Below the pieces are notes generated by a model. That model did no database searches, was not told the DNA's origin, and saw nothing but the letters and a program-made list of their open reading frames with translations. A stretch of DNA of 14,933 nt from UMGS1781 sp045650705 (GTDB lineage: Bacteria > Bacillota > Clostridia > TANB77 > CAG-508), in the NCBI GenBank assembly GCA_045650705.1, contig JAZRRK010000054.1:1-14933 (forward strand). The letters run 5' to 3'. Below, piece after piece: positions 1 through 8,900 of this stretch (positions within the stretch are counted from its first letter, which is position 1; each line of letters begins with the position of its first letter). The translations under genes and the position numbers were made by a program.

Positions 1-1
1 A

Positions 2-649
2 TTAGAAATAAATATTAATGAAACAAATAATGAAATAGAAACATTAGAAAGAGAAATTTCTAGTTTAAAATTACAATCATATACTAATGATGTAGACTAT
101 AACAATGTAATAAGAAAAGAAGACGAAAAAGCAAAAATGCAAGAGGAAGTAGAAAGACTTTTAGAAGAAAAAGAAGAAATTTTAAAGCTAGACAAATCAA
201 TTAATATAGTAAAAGAAGCATTAGAAAAAGCATATAAAAAAATGAAGGAAGAAATAACACCTAAATTTACAAAAAATCTTTCAAAAATAGTAGAAAAAAT
301 ATCTAATAATAAATATAGTAAAACAAAATATATAGATGGCGAAGGATTAATTGTAGAATTAGAAAATGGAGAATATGTAAATGCAAATAAATTAAGTATA
401 GGAACAATAGACCAATTATACCTATCATTAAGACTATCAGCGATGCAGGAAATAACAGAAGAAAAAATGCCAATTATTTTAGATGAAACTTTTGCGTATT
501 ACGATAATGAGAGATTAAAAAATATATTAAAATATTTAAATGAATATTACAAAGAAAATCAAATAATAATATTTACTTGTTCAGATAGAGAGAAAAAAAT
601 ATTAGAAGAGAATAATATAAAATATAATTTTATAAATTTACATAATTAA
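2..649 (+). CDS. SMC/YhaN-like AAA ATPase, C-terminal part (5' end outside window)
   Basis: The reading frame is open from base 2 to the TAA at 647-649, giving 215 visible residues; the N-terminal part lies upstream. The first two thirds are Glu/Lys-rich heptad-like sequence typical of an SMC/Rad50-type coiled coil. The last third holds the C-terminal ATPase lobe: an ABC-type signature region (LSIGTIDQLYLSLRLS) and a Walker B/D-loop stretch (MPIILDETFAYYDNERL), then a beta strand (IIIFTCS) of the H-loop region. This arrangement resembles YhaN and other SbcC/RecN-like proteins, which bind DNA and often work with an SbcD/YhaO-type nuclease; any such partner would lie upstream. A neighbouring promoter starts about 10 nt after the stop, so this gene probably ends its own transcription unit, though I see no strong terminator. 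Family assignment to SMC-like ATPases is firm; YhaN specifically is likely but not certain. Confidence 0.8.
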   Translation, partial: LEININETNNEIETLEREISSLKLQSYTNDVDYNNVIRKEDEKAKMQEEVERLLEEKEEILKLDKSINIVKEALEKAYKKMKEEITPKFTKNLSKIVEKISNNKYSKTKYIDGEGLIVELENGEYVNANKLSIGTIDQLYLSLRLSAMQEITEEKMPIILDETFAYYDNERLKNILKYLNEYYKENQIIIFTCSDREKKILEENNIKYNFINLHN

Positions 650-659
650 TATGTAGATG

Positions 660-689
660 TTGACAAATAACGCTTATTTGTAGTATAAT
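660..689 (+). promoter_or_regulatory. sigma-A-type promoter of the VirD4 operon
   Basis: A perfect TTGACA at 660-665 and a perfect TATAAT at 684-689 are separated by 18 bp. Both hexamers match the vegetative consensus exactly, which predicts strong transcription from about 696 unless repressed. The first gene begins at 748 after an AGAGGTG ribosome site at 734-740. Confidence 0.85.
663..681. promoter_or_regulatory. candidate repressor operator inside the promoter spacer
   Basis: Perfect 8-bp inverted repeat, ACAAATAA then CGC then TTATTTGT. It overlaps the 3' half of the -35 box and fills most of the -35/-10 spacer. A dimeric repressor bound here would block RNA polymerase. Placement and size fit operators of XRE-type repressors of conjugative elements and phages, but no such regulator gene is in the window, so the cognate protein is unknown. 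Confidence 0.55.
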
Positions 690-747
690 CTATATGTAAT
701 TATACTTAGGACAAGTAGCATAGAATTGATAAGAGAGGTGCTAATAT

Positions 748-1266
748 ATGGAAAATTATGAAGGTAAGCATTTTAGTATTACAGATCAACAAAATGTAAA
801 TACAATAGTTTATAAGTTAGATGAAACAGAAAAAGCATTAGCAGTAAATTCTCCAAAGTTTACTATACAAAGATTAGATTACACAGAAGAATATATTGGA
901 GAAAGAAAAAGAAAAACTTTTTATATAGATGAACCAAGTGCAGATGGTAATTCTTTAATAATTCTTTCTTTTGGACAAGAAAAGGTTGTTGTAAATGTAG
1001 GACTTTTAGAAGGCGATAAAGTTAGCATCATAAAAAAACCTATGCCTATTAAATTTCAAACACTATATAATGAAAAAGAATTTGAGTATAAAGAAGTACA
1101 ATATACACCAAATTTAAAAAGACCTATTTCAATTATAGATCCAGAAACAACAGAAGAAGTTAAACCAGTTTTATACTTTGATGAAGTAACAAATGAAGTT
1201 AAAGGAAAGTGTAAATTAAAACCTTTTAAAAATTATTTCGCTTTTGAAATAAGGAATGAAAAATAA
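748..1266 (+). CDS. hypothetical protein, first gene of the VirD4 operon
   Basis: A 172-aa soluble, charged protein that I do not recognise. The start is supported by AGAGGTG seven bases upstream. There is no signal peptide, membrane segment or obvious catalytic motif. The sequence has alternating beta-type stretches (SLIILSFGQEKVVVNVG) and repeated short phrases such as YTEEYIGERKRK and FEYKEVQYTPNL, suggesting a mostly beta-strand fold. It sits directly behind the consensus promoter with the embedded inverted repeat and is followed after 20 nt by a 61-aa gene and then the VirD4 ATPase, so it is probably a accessory protein of the same element. A role in transfer or DNA handling is only guilt by association. 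Confidence 0.65.
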   Translation: MENYEGKHFSITDQQNVNTIVYKLDETEKALAVNSPKFTIQRLDYTEEYIGERKRKTFYIDEPSADGNSLIILSFGQEKVVVNVGLLEGDKVSIIKKPMPIKFQTLYNEKEFEYKEVQYTPNLKRPISIIDPETTEEVKPVLYFDEVTNEVKGKCKLKPFKNYFAFEIRNEK

Positions 1267-1286
1267 ATAAGGAAGGAGAGATAAGC

Positions 1287-1472
1287 ATGAATTTAGAATT
1301 AAATTGTGCTAATATCATTGATGAAGGAAAAGGAATAAGCATTCCACCAAAGAATGCTAAAAAATATCCTACAAAAATAGGAGTTAAAGCATTAAAGGAA
1401 TATATCGCAAAAGGTGGAGACGTTTTAGTTATACCAGTAGAAGGAAGAACAGTAGGAAAAGAAGAAAGATAA
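1287..1472 (+). CDS. small hypothetical protein (61 aa) in the VirD4 operon
   Basis: A 61-aa basic protein with a clear ribosome site (GGAAGGAGAG at 1271-1280) six bases before the ATG. It has no membrane segment, no cysteine pair and no motif I recognise; the middle is KNAKKYPTKIGVKALKEYI and the end is a short beta-like VLVIPVEGR. It lies between the 172-aa gene and the VirD4 gene with short gaps (20 and 25 nt), so all three are probably one transcript. Spacing, ribosome site and codon use support a real gene; function is unknown. Confidence 0.6.
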   Translation: MNLELNCANIIDEGKGISIPPKNAKKYPTKIGVKALKEYIAKGGDVLVIPVEGRTVGKEER

Positions 1473-1497
1473 TATACCAAAGAATAGGTGATATAAA

Positions 1498-3448
1498 ATG
1501 GGAAATAAAATAAGCCATGCATTAAAAAAATGTAAACCAGTATTCATAATAGTTCTAATACTATGGATTATACTATCCATAGTATTTGTTGCGCCTGTAA
1601 ACGTTAGTTGGGTAGATGCAACTATAAATGGAGAAGGAAATTTTATTGAAAATTTATTAAATAATTATGGAGATATATGGGGCAATTTTGTCAAATCATT
1701 TAAAAGTGATTATATAGGAAATTTTTTCAAATTAGATCTGTTTTTAATTATTGCTTTAATGTTTTTTGGAATAGTAGGAGTTGTTAAAACCTTACCAAAA
1801 CATGATTATACAGATATAGAACATGGTTCAAGTGATTGGGCAAATGGAGATCAATATTCAATTTTAAGTAAAAATAAAGGTATTTTACTTGCAGAGAAGC
1901 ACTACTTACCAGTAGATAAAAGAGGAAACGTAAATGTATTAGTTGTTGGACGGTTCAGGATCTGGTAAATCTGCTTCATATGTTATACCAAATGCCTATC
2001 AATTACTTGGATCATATGTATTTACAGACCCAAAAGGAGAACTTTATGATAAGACAGCTGGATATTTAAGAGAAAAAGGGTATGACATAAAAATATTGAA
2101 TTTGGTAAATCCAAAAAATAGTGATGGATATAATCCTTTAATGCATATTGAAAGTGAAATAGATGTTGACGTTATAGCTAATACAATTGTAAAAGGACAA
2201 AAAGTAGAAGGAAGTAACGCAGACCCTTATTGGGATGATATGGCAGAAATGCTATTAAAAGCTTTAATATATTATTTACTAGCAACAAGACCAGAGGAAG
2301 AACAAAATCTAGCAAGTTGCGCAGAATTAGTTAGAGCAGCTAATAGCAATGGAGGAAGCAACTTACTTACAGAATTAATTAATCAATTACCTTATGATCA
2401 TCCTGCAAGAATGTTCTATAAATCAATTGAAATTGCACCAGAAAAAACATATAGTTCAATATTAAGTACATTACAATCAAAACTAGGTAAATTTGATTCA
2501 AAAGAGATAGCAGAATTAACGTCTACCAATACAATAAATTTTGAAGAAATAGGAAAAAAGAAAACAGCAGTATATGTTATATCATCAGATACACATGCTG
2601 CATATGACTTTTTACTTACAATATTCTTCTCACAAATGATACAGAGATTATATGACTTTGCAGATAGAAGCGGAGGAGCATTACCGCAACCTACATACTT
2701 CATTCTAGACGAGTTTGCCAATATCGGTAAGATTCCTGACTTTGATAAAAAGATATCTACTTCAAGAAGTAGAAAAATATCATTTAGTGTTATTTTACAA
2801 AACTTAGACCAGTTAGAAGCAGTATATGATAAATCACATGAAACTATAATAGGTAACTGTGATACAACACTATTTTTGGGAAGCAACTCTCAAAAAACAG
2901 TTGAATATTTCTCAAAAGAATTAGGAGAAAAAACAATTTCTAGAGATTCTTGGTCTGTAAATAAAGATAAACATATGTGGAGACAAGGATATAACAAATC
3001 AGATCAAATTATGGCCAGAGCTTTAATGACACCTGATGAATTAAGACGTTTAGACAATGATATGTGTATTATTCTAGAAAAAGGATTAAGACCAATAAAA
3101 GCACCAAAATATTATTACTTTAAATATAGTACTCAAAAATTAGTAGAAAAATATGCTTGTAGCCATAATGCAGTTCCACCAATAGATAGAGGAAAATGGA
3201 GAAAATATAATCCATATAATCCATATGTTGAGGAACAGGAAGAAAAAGTAAATGACACAAAGATAGAGTCACTTGATGATTTATTTGAAGAAGAACAGCC
3301 AAAAGAAGAAAGCAATGCAAATATAACAAAACAGCCTGAAGAACCAAAAAAAGAAAATGAAAGTAATGATACATATGATTTACAAAAAGAATTAGAGGCA
3401 AAATTTGATGAGTTATTTGGAGCTTTTGAAGAAGATAATGATAATTAA
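1498..3448 (+). pseudogene. virD4: VirD4/TraG-family type IV coupling ATPase, frameshifted in Walker A
   Basis: Coupling proteins are inner-membrane ATPases that hand relaxase-bound DNA to a conjugative type IV channel. The first frame (1498-1968) gives two membrane helices (about residues 15-34 and 79-96) and runs to VLVVG, then shifts to RFRIW and a stop. The second frame carries the rest to 3448: GSGSGKS, TDPKGELYD, Walker B with ILDEFANIG, and the SRSRKISFSVILQNLDQ stretch, ending in an acidic Glu/Lys tail. Dropping one base at 1950 or 1951 (GGACGG to GGAGG or GGCGG) restores VVGGSGSGKS and one 649-aa protein, a normal family length. A TTG at 1943 could start the second part, but it has no good ribosome site and would put Asp in place of the first P-loop Gly. 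The site is not a known slippery heptamer. Real mutation or sequence error cannot be told apart here. RBS AGGTG is at 1486-1490. Confidence 0.88.
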
Positions 3449-3451
3449 AAC

Positions 3452-3475
3452 TAAGGAACGGTTTACCGTTCCTTA
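3452..3475 (+). terminator. hairpin after the VirD4 gene, probable terminator
   Basis: A perfect 10-bp stem (TAAGGAACGG at 3452-3461 with its complement at 3466-3475) closes a TTTA loop, 3 nt after the VirD4 stop. The stem is GC-rich for this genome. The sequence after it (TATAGTATTT) is only a weak T tract, so termination may be partial and the next gene could receive read-through. Confidence 0.6.
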
Positions 3476-3496
3476 TATAGTATTTAAGGAGAAAAA

Positions 3497-4069
3497 ATGA
3501 ATATAGGTATTGATATTGATGATACAATAAATAAATTGTCAGAAACTTTAATTAAATATGGTTTAAAATACAATATAGAGAATAATATAAAATATGATAT
3601 AAAACCTAGCAAATGGCAATTTGAAGAAGCTTTTGGATGGGACGAAACTCATACCAAAAAATTCATGAGTACATACATAAAAAAATGTTTTCAGGAAGTA
3701 GAAATAAAAGCTGATGCTAAAGAATATATAAATAAATTACGTGATGAAGGAAATAAGATAATAATAATAACAGCAAGAAGAAAAGAAAATTGTAGTGATA
3801 TATATGATGTATCTAAAAATTGGTTAATAGAAAAGGGAATAAAAATAGATAAACTTGAAATTGGATGTGAGAAAAAATCTGAGCAGTGTAAAGAAAATAA
3901 AGTAGATATATTTATTGATGATAATGCTGAAAATTGTAGAGATGTAAGCAAAAATGTACAAATACCAGTACTTTTATTTGACAGTATCTATAACCAAGAA
4001 GAAAAAGATTTAAAAAGAGTTTACAATTGGAAAGAAGCATATAAAGAAATAAAAAAACTAAAAAAATAA
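3497..4069 (+). CDS. HAD-superfamily hydrolase, 5'(3')-deoxyribonucleotidase-like
   Basis: A 190-aa soluble protein with the HAD phosphohydrolase signature set. Motif I is GIDIDDT (nucleophile Asp6, acid/base Asp8), motif II is IIIITARR (Thr92), and motif IV is DIFIDDN (Asp141/Asp142). The Lys of motif III is probably one of the lysines at 126-135. The length, the DIDDT form and the cap inserted after motif I fit the NT5C/YqfW group, which removes phosphate from (deoxy)nucleotides; the true substrate cannot be read from sequence. Start is set by AAGGAG at 3486-3491. It follows the VirD4 gene across a hairpin and has no clear promoter of its own, so it may depend on read-through or a weak promoter. 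Its stop codon lies within the arm of the downstream terminator. Confidence 0.82.
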   Translation: MNIGIDIDDTINKLSETLIKYGLKYNIENNIKYDIKPSKWQFEEAFGWDETHTKKFMSTYIKKCFQEVEIKADAKEYINKLRDEGNKIIIITARRKENCSDIYDVSKNWLIEKGIKIDKLEIGCEKKSEQCKENKVDIFIDDNAENCRDVSKNVQIPVLLFDSIYNQEEKDLKRVYNWKEAYKEIKKLKK

Positions 4070-4093
4070 ACACCCTTAAAGGTGTTTATTTTT
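4062..4093. terminator. bidirectional terminator between convergent genes
   Basis: A 13-bp stem (AAAAATAAACACC with its complement, loop CTTAAA at 4075-4080) has a T-rich run on each side: TTTATTTTT on the + strand, and a long T run on the - strand made by the A-rich end of the HAD gene. It lies between the + strand HAD gene, whose stop codon is inside the stem, and the - strand kinase, whose stop is at 4095-4097. It should end both transcripts. Confidence 0.85.
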
Positions 4094-4094
4094 C

Positions 4095-5903
4095 TTATAA
4101 TGGTATTTCTATATAGAAAGAAGTACCTTTTTCTTTTCTTGTTTCAAAATGTATAGTACCGTTAAAATGAGCTTTAATATTTGAATATGACATAAATAAT
4201 CCAAGTCCAGTTCCATTTTTACCTTTAGTTGTTGCCATTTCTTTAAACAATTTTGATTTAACAGAATCTGGTATACCACCAGCAAAATCTTGAACTTTTA
4301 TAACTAAATTATTGTTTTCTTTATAAATGTCTAAAAAAATTTTTTCTCCAGTTTTTCCATTATATGCTTGAATTGCATTAGATATAATGTTATTAATAAC
4401 TTGTACTAAACTGTTAATATTTCCATTTACAACTGTGCTTCCTGGAAGTTGTAATTTTTCTTCAAGTTCAACTAAAGCATGGCTTAATTCATGTTTCATT
4501 AATATATTTATTTGTCTTATTAAATCATTAATAGTAAAGCTCGTAAAGGATTTATTATCTGCAAAAGCAACTGCTTGTCCTCTAACAGTTGTAATAACAT
4601 CAGACATATATTCTAAATGAGTTTGAATTTTTTGTACCCATTCCTTCATATCATCGGCAATTTCCTTATGGTCATCAACAGTTACTTGAGGGTCTCCAAC
4701 CGAATCTTTATATTCATTTATTAAATCTGAAAGCCCTTCAGCTGCACCAGAAATAGACATTATAGGAGTTTTTAAGTTATGTGCTATACCACCTATCATT
4801 TGTCCTAAGCTTGCCAGACGTTCTCTTTCTATTAAAATTTCTTGATTATTTTTAATTATCTGCATATCTTCTTTATGTTGTGTAATATCTTTAAATAATA
4901 TAAGAGTTCCTAGAAAATTACCTTTGTTTGTGATACTGTTAATTTCTATATTGAAGTATTTATTTAAATCTGAAAAATGGCTTTCTATTTTTTTTGTATC
5001 ATTATTATTTTTAGTAGAGTTTATAATTTTAATAAGCTTATCCTGTTGTGCTTTAGTTGGAGAAATCTTTTTTAATAAATTTTCAATAGGTACATTTCTA
5101 AGTTTATTTGCTGTTAAAGAAAATAAAGATAAAAATGTTTCATTAAAATCTGTTATAACATTATCAGAGTCAACTATAATGTAACCGTCTGACATCCTAT
5201 CAACAATTCTTTGCAAAGCAATAGGTGTGACTTTAAGAAAGTCAAACTTAAAAATTGCAAGAGCCAGAAAGATAACTAAAATAGCAAATGTAATAGGTGT
5301 AACATAAATGTCTATAGTAATTATACCAAAGAACCCTAAAAGATTAATAACGATAGGTACTAAGCTACCTATGATAATAAGAATAGCTTGCTTTGAAAAT
5401 ATTCCAGAATTTTTGACAGAGTACCTAATTAAGTTGAACAATGCAATAGCATATAATATATATGTATAAAGGTAGTAAATATAAAAATATTTGCCATACA
5501 CTATATCTGGTATATTTGTTGAATAGTTTTCATAAAACAAATGATGATAACTATTAGTCCACAACAAAATTAATGAAAGTATAGGTATTATAAAAAGTAA
5601 ACAATGGTTTTTACTAAATTTAAATTTTGTTGTAGAAAATGATATACTTAATAAAAGAAAAGCAACAGGTAAAAGACATATTCCAATATATGAAAAATAG
5701 TCAAAATATATAGGGTTTATATTATATTTATGGCAAAAGACACCTTGAAGAATTAATCCTGTAGACCATATTAACAAAAGTGAGAATATTAATGTGAATA
5801 ATGAAAGCAATTGACTCCTTTTTTGCTTATTAAGTAAAAATATTAAACCGACTGAAAGTACAAACCAAGTTAATGATAATATAATAAATTTAGTTGTACT
5901 CAT
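4095..5903 (-). CDS. seven-TM PAS sensor histidine kinase, co-transcribed with the NRPS
   Basis: A 602-aa membrane sensor kinase. About seven hydrophobic helices fill residues 5-218, as in the histidine-kinase 7TM sensor domain. A PAS domain spans about 229-340 (GYIIVDSDNVITDFNETF). The dimerisation/phosphotransfer box is GGIAHNLKTPIMS with phospho-acceptor His375. The ATPase domain has an N box (Asn505/Asn509), a G1 box DFAGGI (residues 539-544, Phe where Asn is common) and a G2 box GTGLGL (564-569), so it looks active. The ATG lies 2 nt after the NRPS stop; its likely ribosome site AAGGAG (5921-5916) sits inside the last NRPS codons, 12 nt away, which suggests translational coupling. No response regulator is adjacent, so its partner is encoded elsewhere. 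Being tied to the NRPS, it may sense the product, but that is inference; the ligand is unknown. Confidence 0.9.
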   Translation of the reverse strand: MSTTKFIILSLTWFVLSVGLIFLLNKQKRSQLLSLFTLIFSLLLIWSTGLILQGVFCHKYNINPIYFDYFSYIGICLLPVAFLLLSISFSTTKFKFSKNHCLLFIIPILSLILLWTNSYHHLFYENYSTNIPDIVYGKYFYIYYLYTYILYAIALFNLIRYSVKNSGIFSKQAILIIIGSLVPIVINLLGFFGIITIDIYVTPITFAILVIFLALAIFKFDFLKVTPIALQRIVDRMSDGYIIVDSDNVITDFNETFLSLFSLTANKLRNVPIENLLKKISPTKAQQDKLIKIINSTKNNNDTKKIESHFSDLNKYFNIEINSITNKGNFLGTLILFKDITQHKEDMQIIKNNQEILIERERLASLGQMIGGIAHNLKTPIMSISGAAEGLSDLINEYKDSVGDPQVTVDDHKEIADDMKEWVQKIQTHLEYMSDVITTVRGQAVAFADNKSFTSFTINDLIRQINILMKHELSHALVELEEKLQLPGSTVVNGNINSLVQVINNIISNAIQAYNGKTGEKIFLDIYKENNNLVIKVQDFAGGIPDSVKSKLFKEMATTKGKNGTGLGLFMSYSNIKAHFNGTIHFETRKEKGTSFYIEIPL

Positions 5904-5905
5904 AA

Positions 5906-8900
5906 TTAAATCACACTCCTTAATAGATTTATAAATCTTGTCAAATACTTATCAGAAATTTTAGGCCAAGAAAAACCAATTTTAGATAAATATTTTATAG
6001 TGACATCTGATTTTATTGATATATCTGTTTGATACATTAAACGTAAATTTTTATCTAAATCATTCATTAATGAAGATAATAGTTCTTTTTTCTTCTTATT
6101 ATTCAATATAGATTTTATAAGTTTCTTAAACTCATCATCTGTTAAAATTTTAAAATCTGGATTTAGCATTTTAAAATATTTCATACATTTATCTAAATAA
6201 ATATGATTATTATTAAATAAATGAAAAATTCTATTATTGCTATTAGGATGAGTTATTAATTTTATTATAGAATTAGCAGTTAAGTCAATAGGTGTAAATT
6301 CTAAATATTCATCTTTAATATATTCTGGAATAGCACCAATTTGGGCAAATGATGTCATTCTATTTATAAATGCATTTTCAGTAACATTATCTTGAAAAAT
6401 TCCGTCTTTAAATCTAGGCATTAAGTTACCAACACGTAAGATATATGCATCTAATCCTTCTAAAATAGAATCTAGAACTAAACATTCTGCTTCAAATTTG
6501 CTTCTTATATAAACATTTTCTAAAGATTGACCAATATACAAACTACTCTCTTTAAAATAAGACTTATTTTGCATGTTTTGCTTAATAGCTGTGCTATCAA
6601 TACCATTACCTGATACACTTAAGGTTGAAATATGATATAATTTTTTTTCAAAACTTTTACAAAAATCAATAGCGTGCTTTACACTTTTTACATTTGTATT
6701 ATAAAAGTCAGAGTAAACACCATAATGTAAAACTCGTGCAGCAGTATTAATAACAATATCTATATTGTTTGATAAATTTAATAGTTCATTTTGGCTTAAT
6801 CCAAAACCAGGTTTACAAATATCACCAGTAATAGCAAAAATACGTTTCCCGATTAATTTATCATATTTAGTTCCGAAATAATAGTTTAATTTTTGATGTA
6901 ATTTTGCTTGAGAGGTAAGTCCAGGTTCTTCTCTTACAAGGCAATAAATATTTCCGTGTTCATTTTTTATATAACTATCTATAACATGCATACCCAAAAA
7001 TCCAGTAGCACCAGTTAAAAGGATATTTCCACTACTCTTGTATTTCAAGCTAAATAGTTTTGGAACTTTATTATTTAAATTTAATAAATCAGAATACTTA
7101 TCGTAATTCTTTTCTAAATATTTAAAATCATATTCCTCATCTTTTGATTTAGATTTTTTTATCAATTCAGATATAGTTGGAAATTTGAAAATATCTGCAT
7201 AGGAAATAGAATCTGTTATACTTTTTAATTCTATATTTAAATTCATTGCTAAAATTGAATCTCCCCCAAGTTCAAAAAAGTTATCAGTTATTCCAATAGG
7301 GCTAATATTTAAAATTTGTTCCCAAATACTTACAAATTTCTTTTCTAAATCAGTTTTTGGAGCTATATAAGTAATTTCTTTATCTGTATTTAATACTTCT
7401 TTTGGTAAAGGAAGAACTTTTTTATTTATTTTACCATTTGGTGTATGTGGTAATTCTTCTAATACTGTAAAATATGAAGGTATCATATATTTAGGTAATG
7501 AATTAGACAAGTGTTTTTTCAATATATTAATATTTACTTTTGCATTAGCTGTTATATAAGCAGAGATAAAATCTCTATTATTTATTGTTTGCTTAATAAC
7601 ACAAGCTTCTTTTATACTATGGTAAGATAAAATTTTATTTTCAATTTCACCTAATTCAATTCTTAAACCTCTAATTTTTACTTGATTATCTATTCTACCT
7701 AAATATTCAATTTCACCATTAAGTGAAAGCTGACAAAGGTCACCAGTTTTATACATTAAAGTATTTTCAATAAAAGGATTATTAACAAAAACTTTTTTTG
7801 TAAGTTCAATATTATTGAAATATCCTTTACAAACTCCATCTCCGGCAATAAATAATTCACCAGGGACTCCAACTGGTAGAGGCATATTGTATTTATCTAG
7901 AATATACATCTGTGTATTTGCAATTGGTTTTCCTATTGTAATTTTTTTATCAGAAGATAATTCCTTTAAAGAAGACCAAACCGCAGTTTCTGTAGGTCCA
8001 TACATGTTATATATTTTAGTAGAACATATTGTTGAAAGCTTTTCTAAAAGTGCAGGAGGGAAAGGTTCTCCCCCAACTAAAGTGTATTTAATATTCTTAA
8101 TAAATGAAGAAACACTACTATCATTTAGCATAGCTTGAAGCCTAGATGGTGTTGTTTGAATTATATTTACATTATTTTTTTTACATAAATCATTAAATAA
8201 TTTTATATCTGTTTGCTCTTCTTCAGAAGCTATAACCATTTTTATGCCATTTAGTAAAGGCAATAAACTTTCAAGTACAAAAATATCAAATGAAATAGTA
8301 GTAATAGATACTATTGTATCTTGGCTTGTAAAATTAAATTCTTGTAACACACCAGCAATAAAATTATTAATATTTTGATGTTTTAGCATTACACCTTTAG
8401 GAAGCCCAGTAGAACCAGAAGTGTAAATAACATATATTAAATCATCTGAAGTATTAACACAAGGTAAATTTATTTTATCAAGGTTATAAAGTTTTGTATT
8501 ATTTAAATCAATGTTAATACAATTTTCAAAATCCATATATTCGTTAAGATGCTTTTGAGTTAGCAATAATTTAGCATTACTATTTTTTAACATGTATGTT
8601 ATTCTATCTTTTGGATATTCCGGGTCTATAGGTGTATATGCACCACCAGCTTTTAAGACTGCTAGAATAGCAATTATCATCTCTAAAGAACGGTTAACCA
8701 TTATTCCTACAATATCATTTCTACCAATTCCATTGTTTCTTAGGTAATGTGCTAAACTATTTGCCTTTTCATTTAATTCTTTATAAGTTAACTTTTCATC
8801 TCCAAATACTACAGCAGTTTTATTAGGCGATTTTGAGGCTTGTTCTTCAAACAATTGAGATATAGTTTTATCTTTTGAATAATTTACTTTTGTATTATTA

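Noticed and set aside
1226..1522. Open frame on the - strand across the 61-aa gene
   Set aside because: It lies opposite genes with good ribosome sites and gives a low-complexity hydrophobic translation with no start signal.
1943..1968. Programmed frameshifting to make full-length VirD4
   Set aside because: No slippery A/T heptamer, no stimulatory Shine-Dalgarno or hairpin placed properly; an extra base within GGACGG is simpler.
3120..3527. Open frame on the - strand opposite the VirD4 tail
   Set aside because: It spans the VirD4 acidic tail, the hairpin and the HAD start; its composition (Tyr/His/Leu-rich) is that of an antisense shadow.
7815..8138. Open frame on the + strand inside the NRPS
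   Set aside because: It is the complement of the conserved A2 core motifs and has no ribosome site or recognisable domain.
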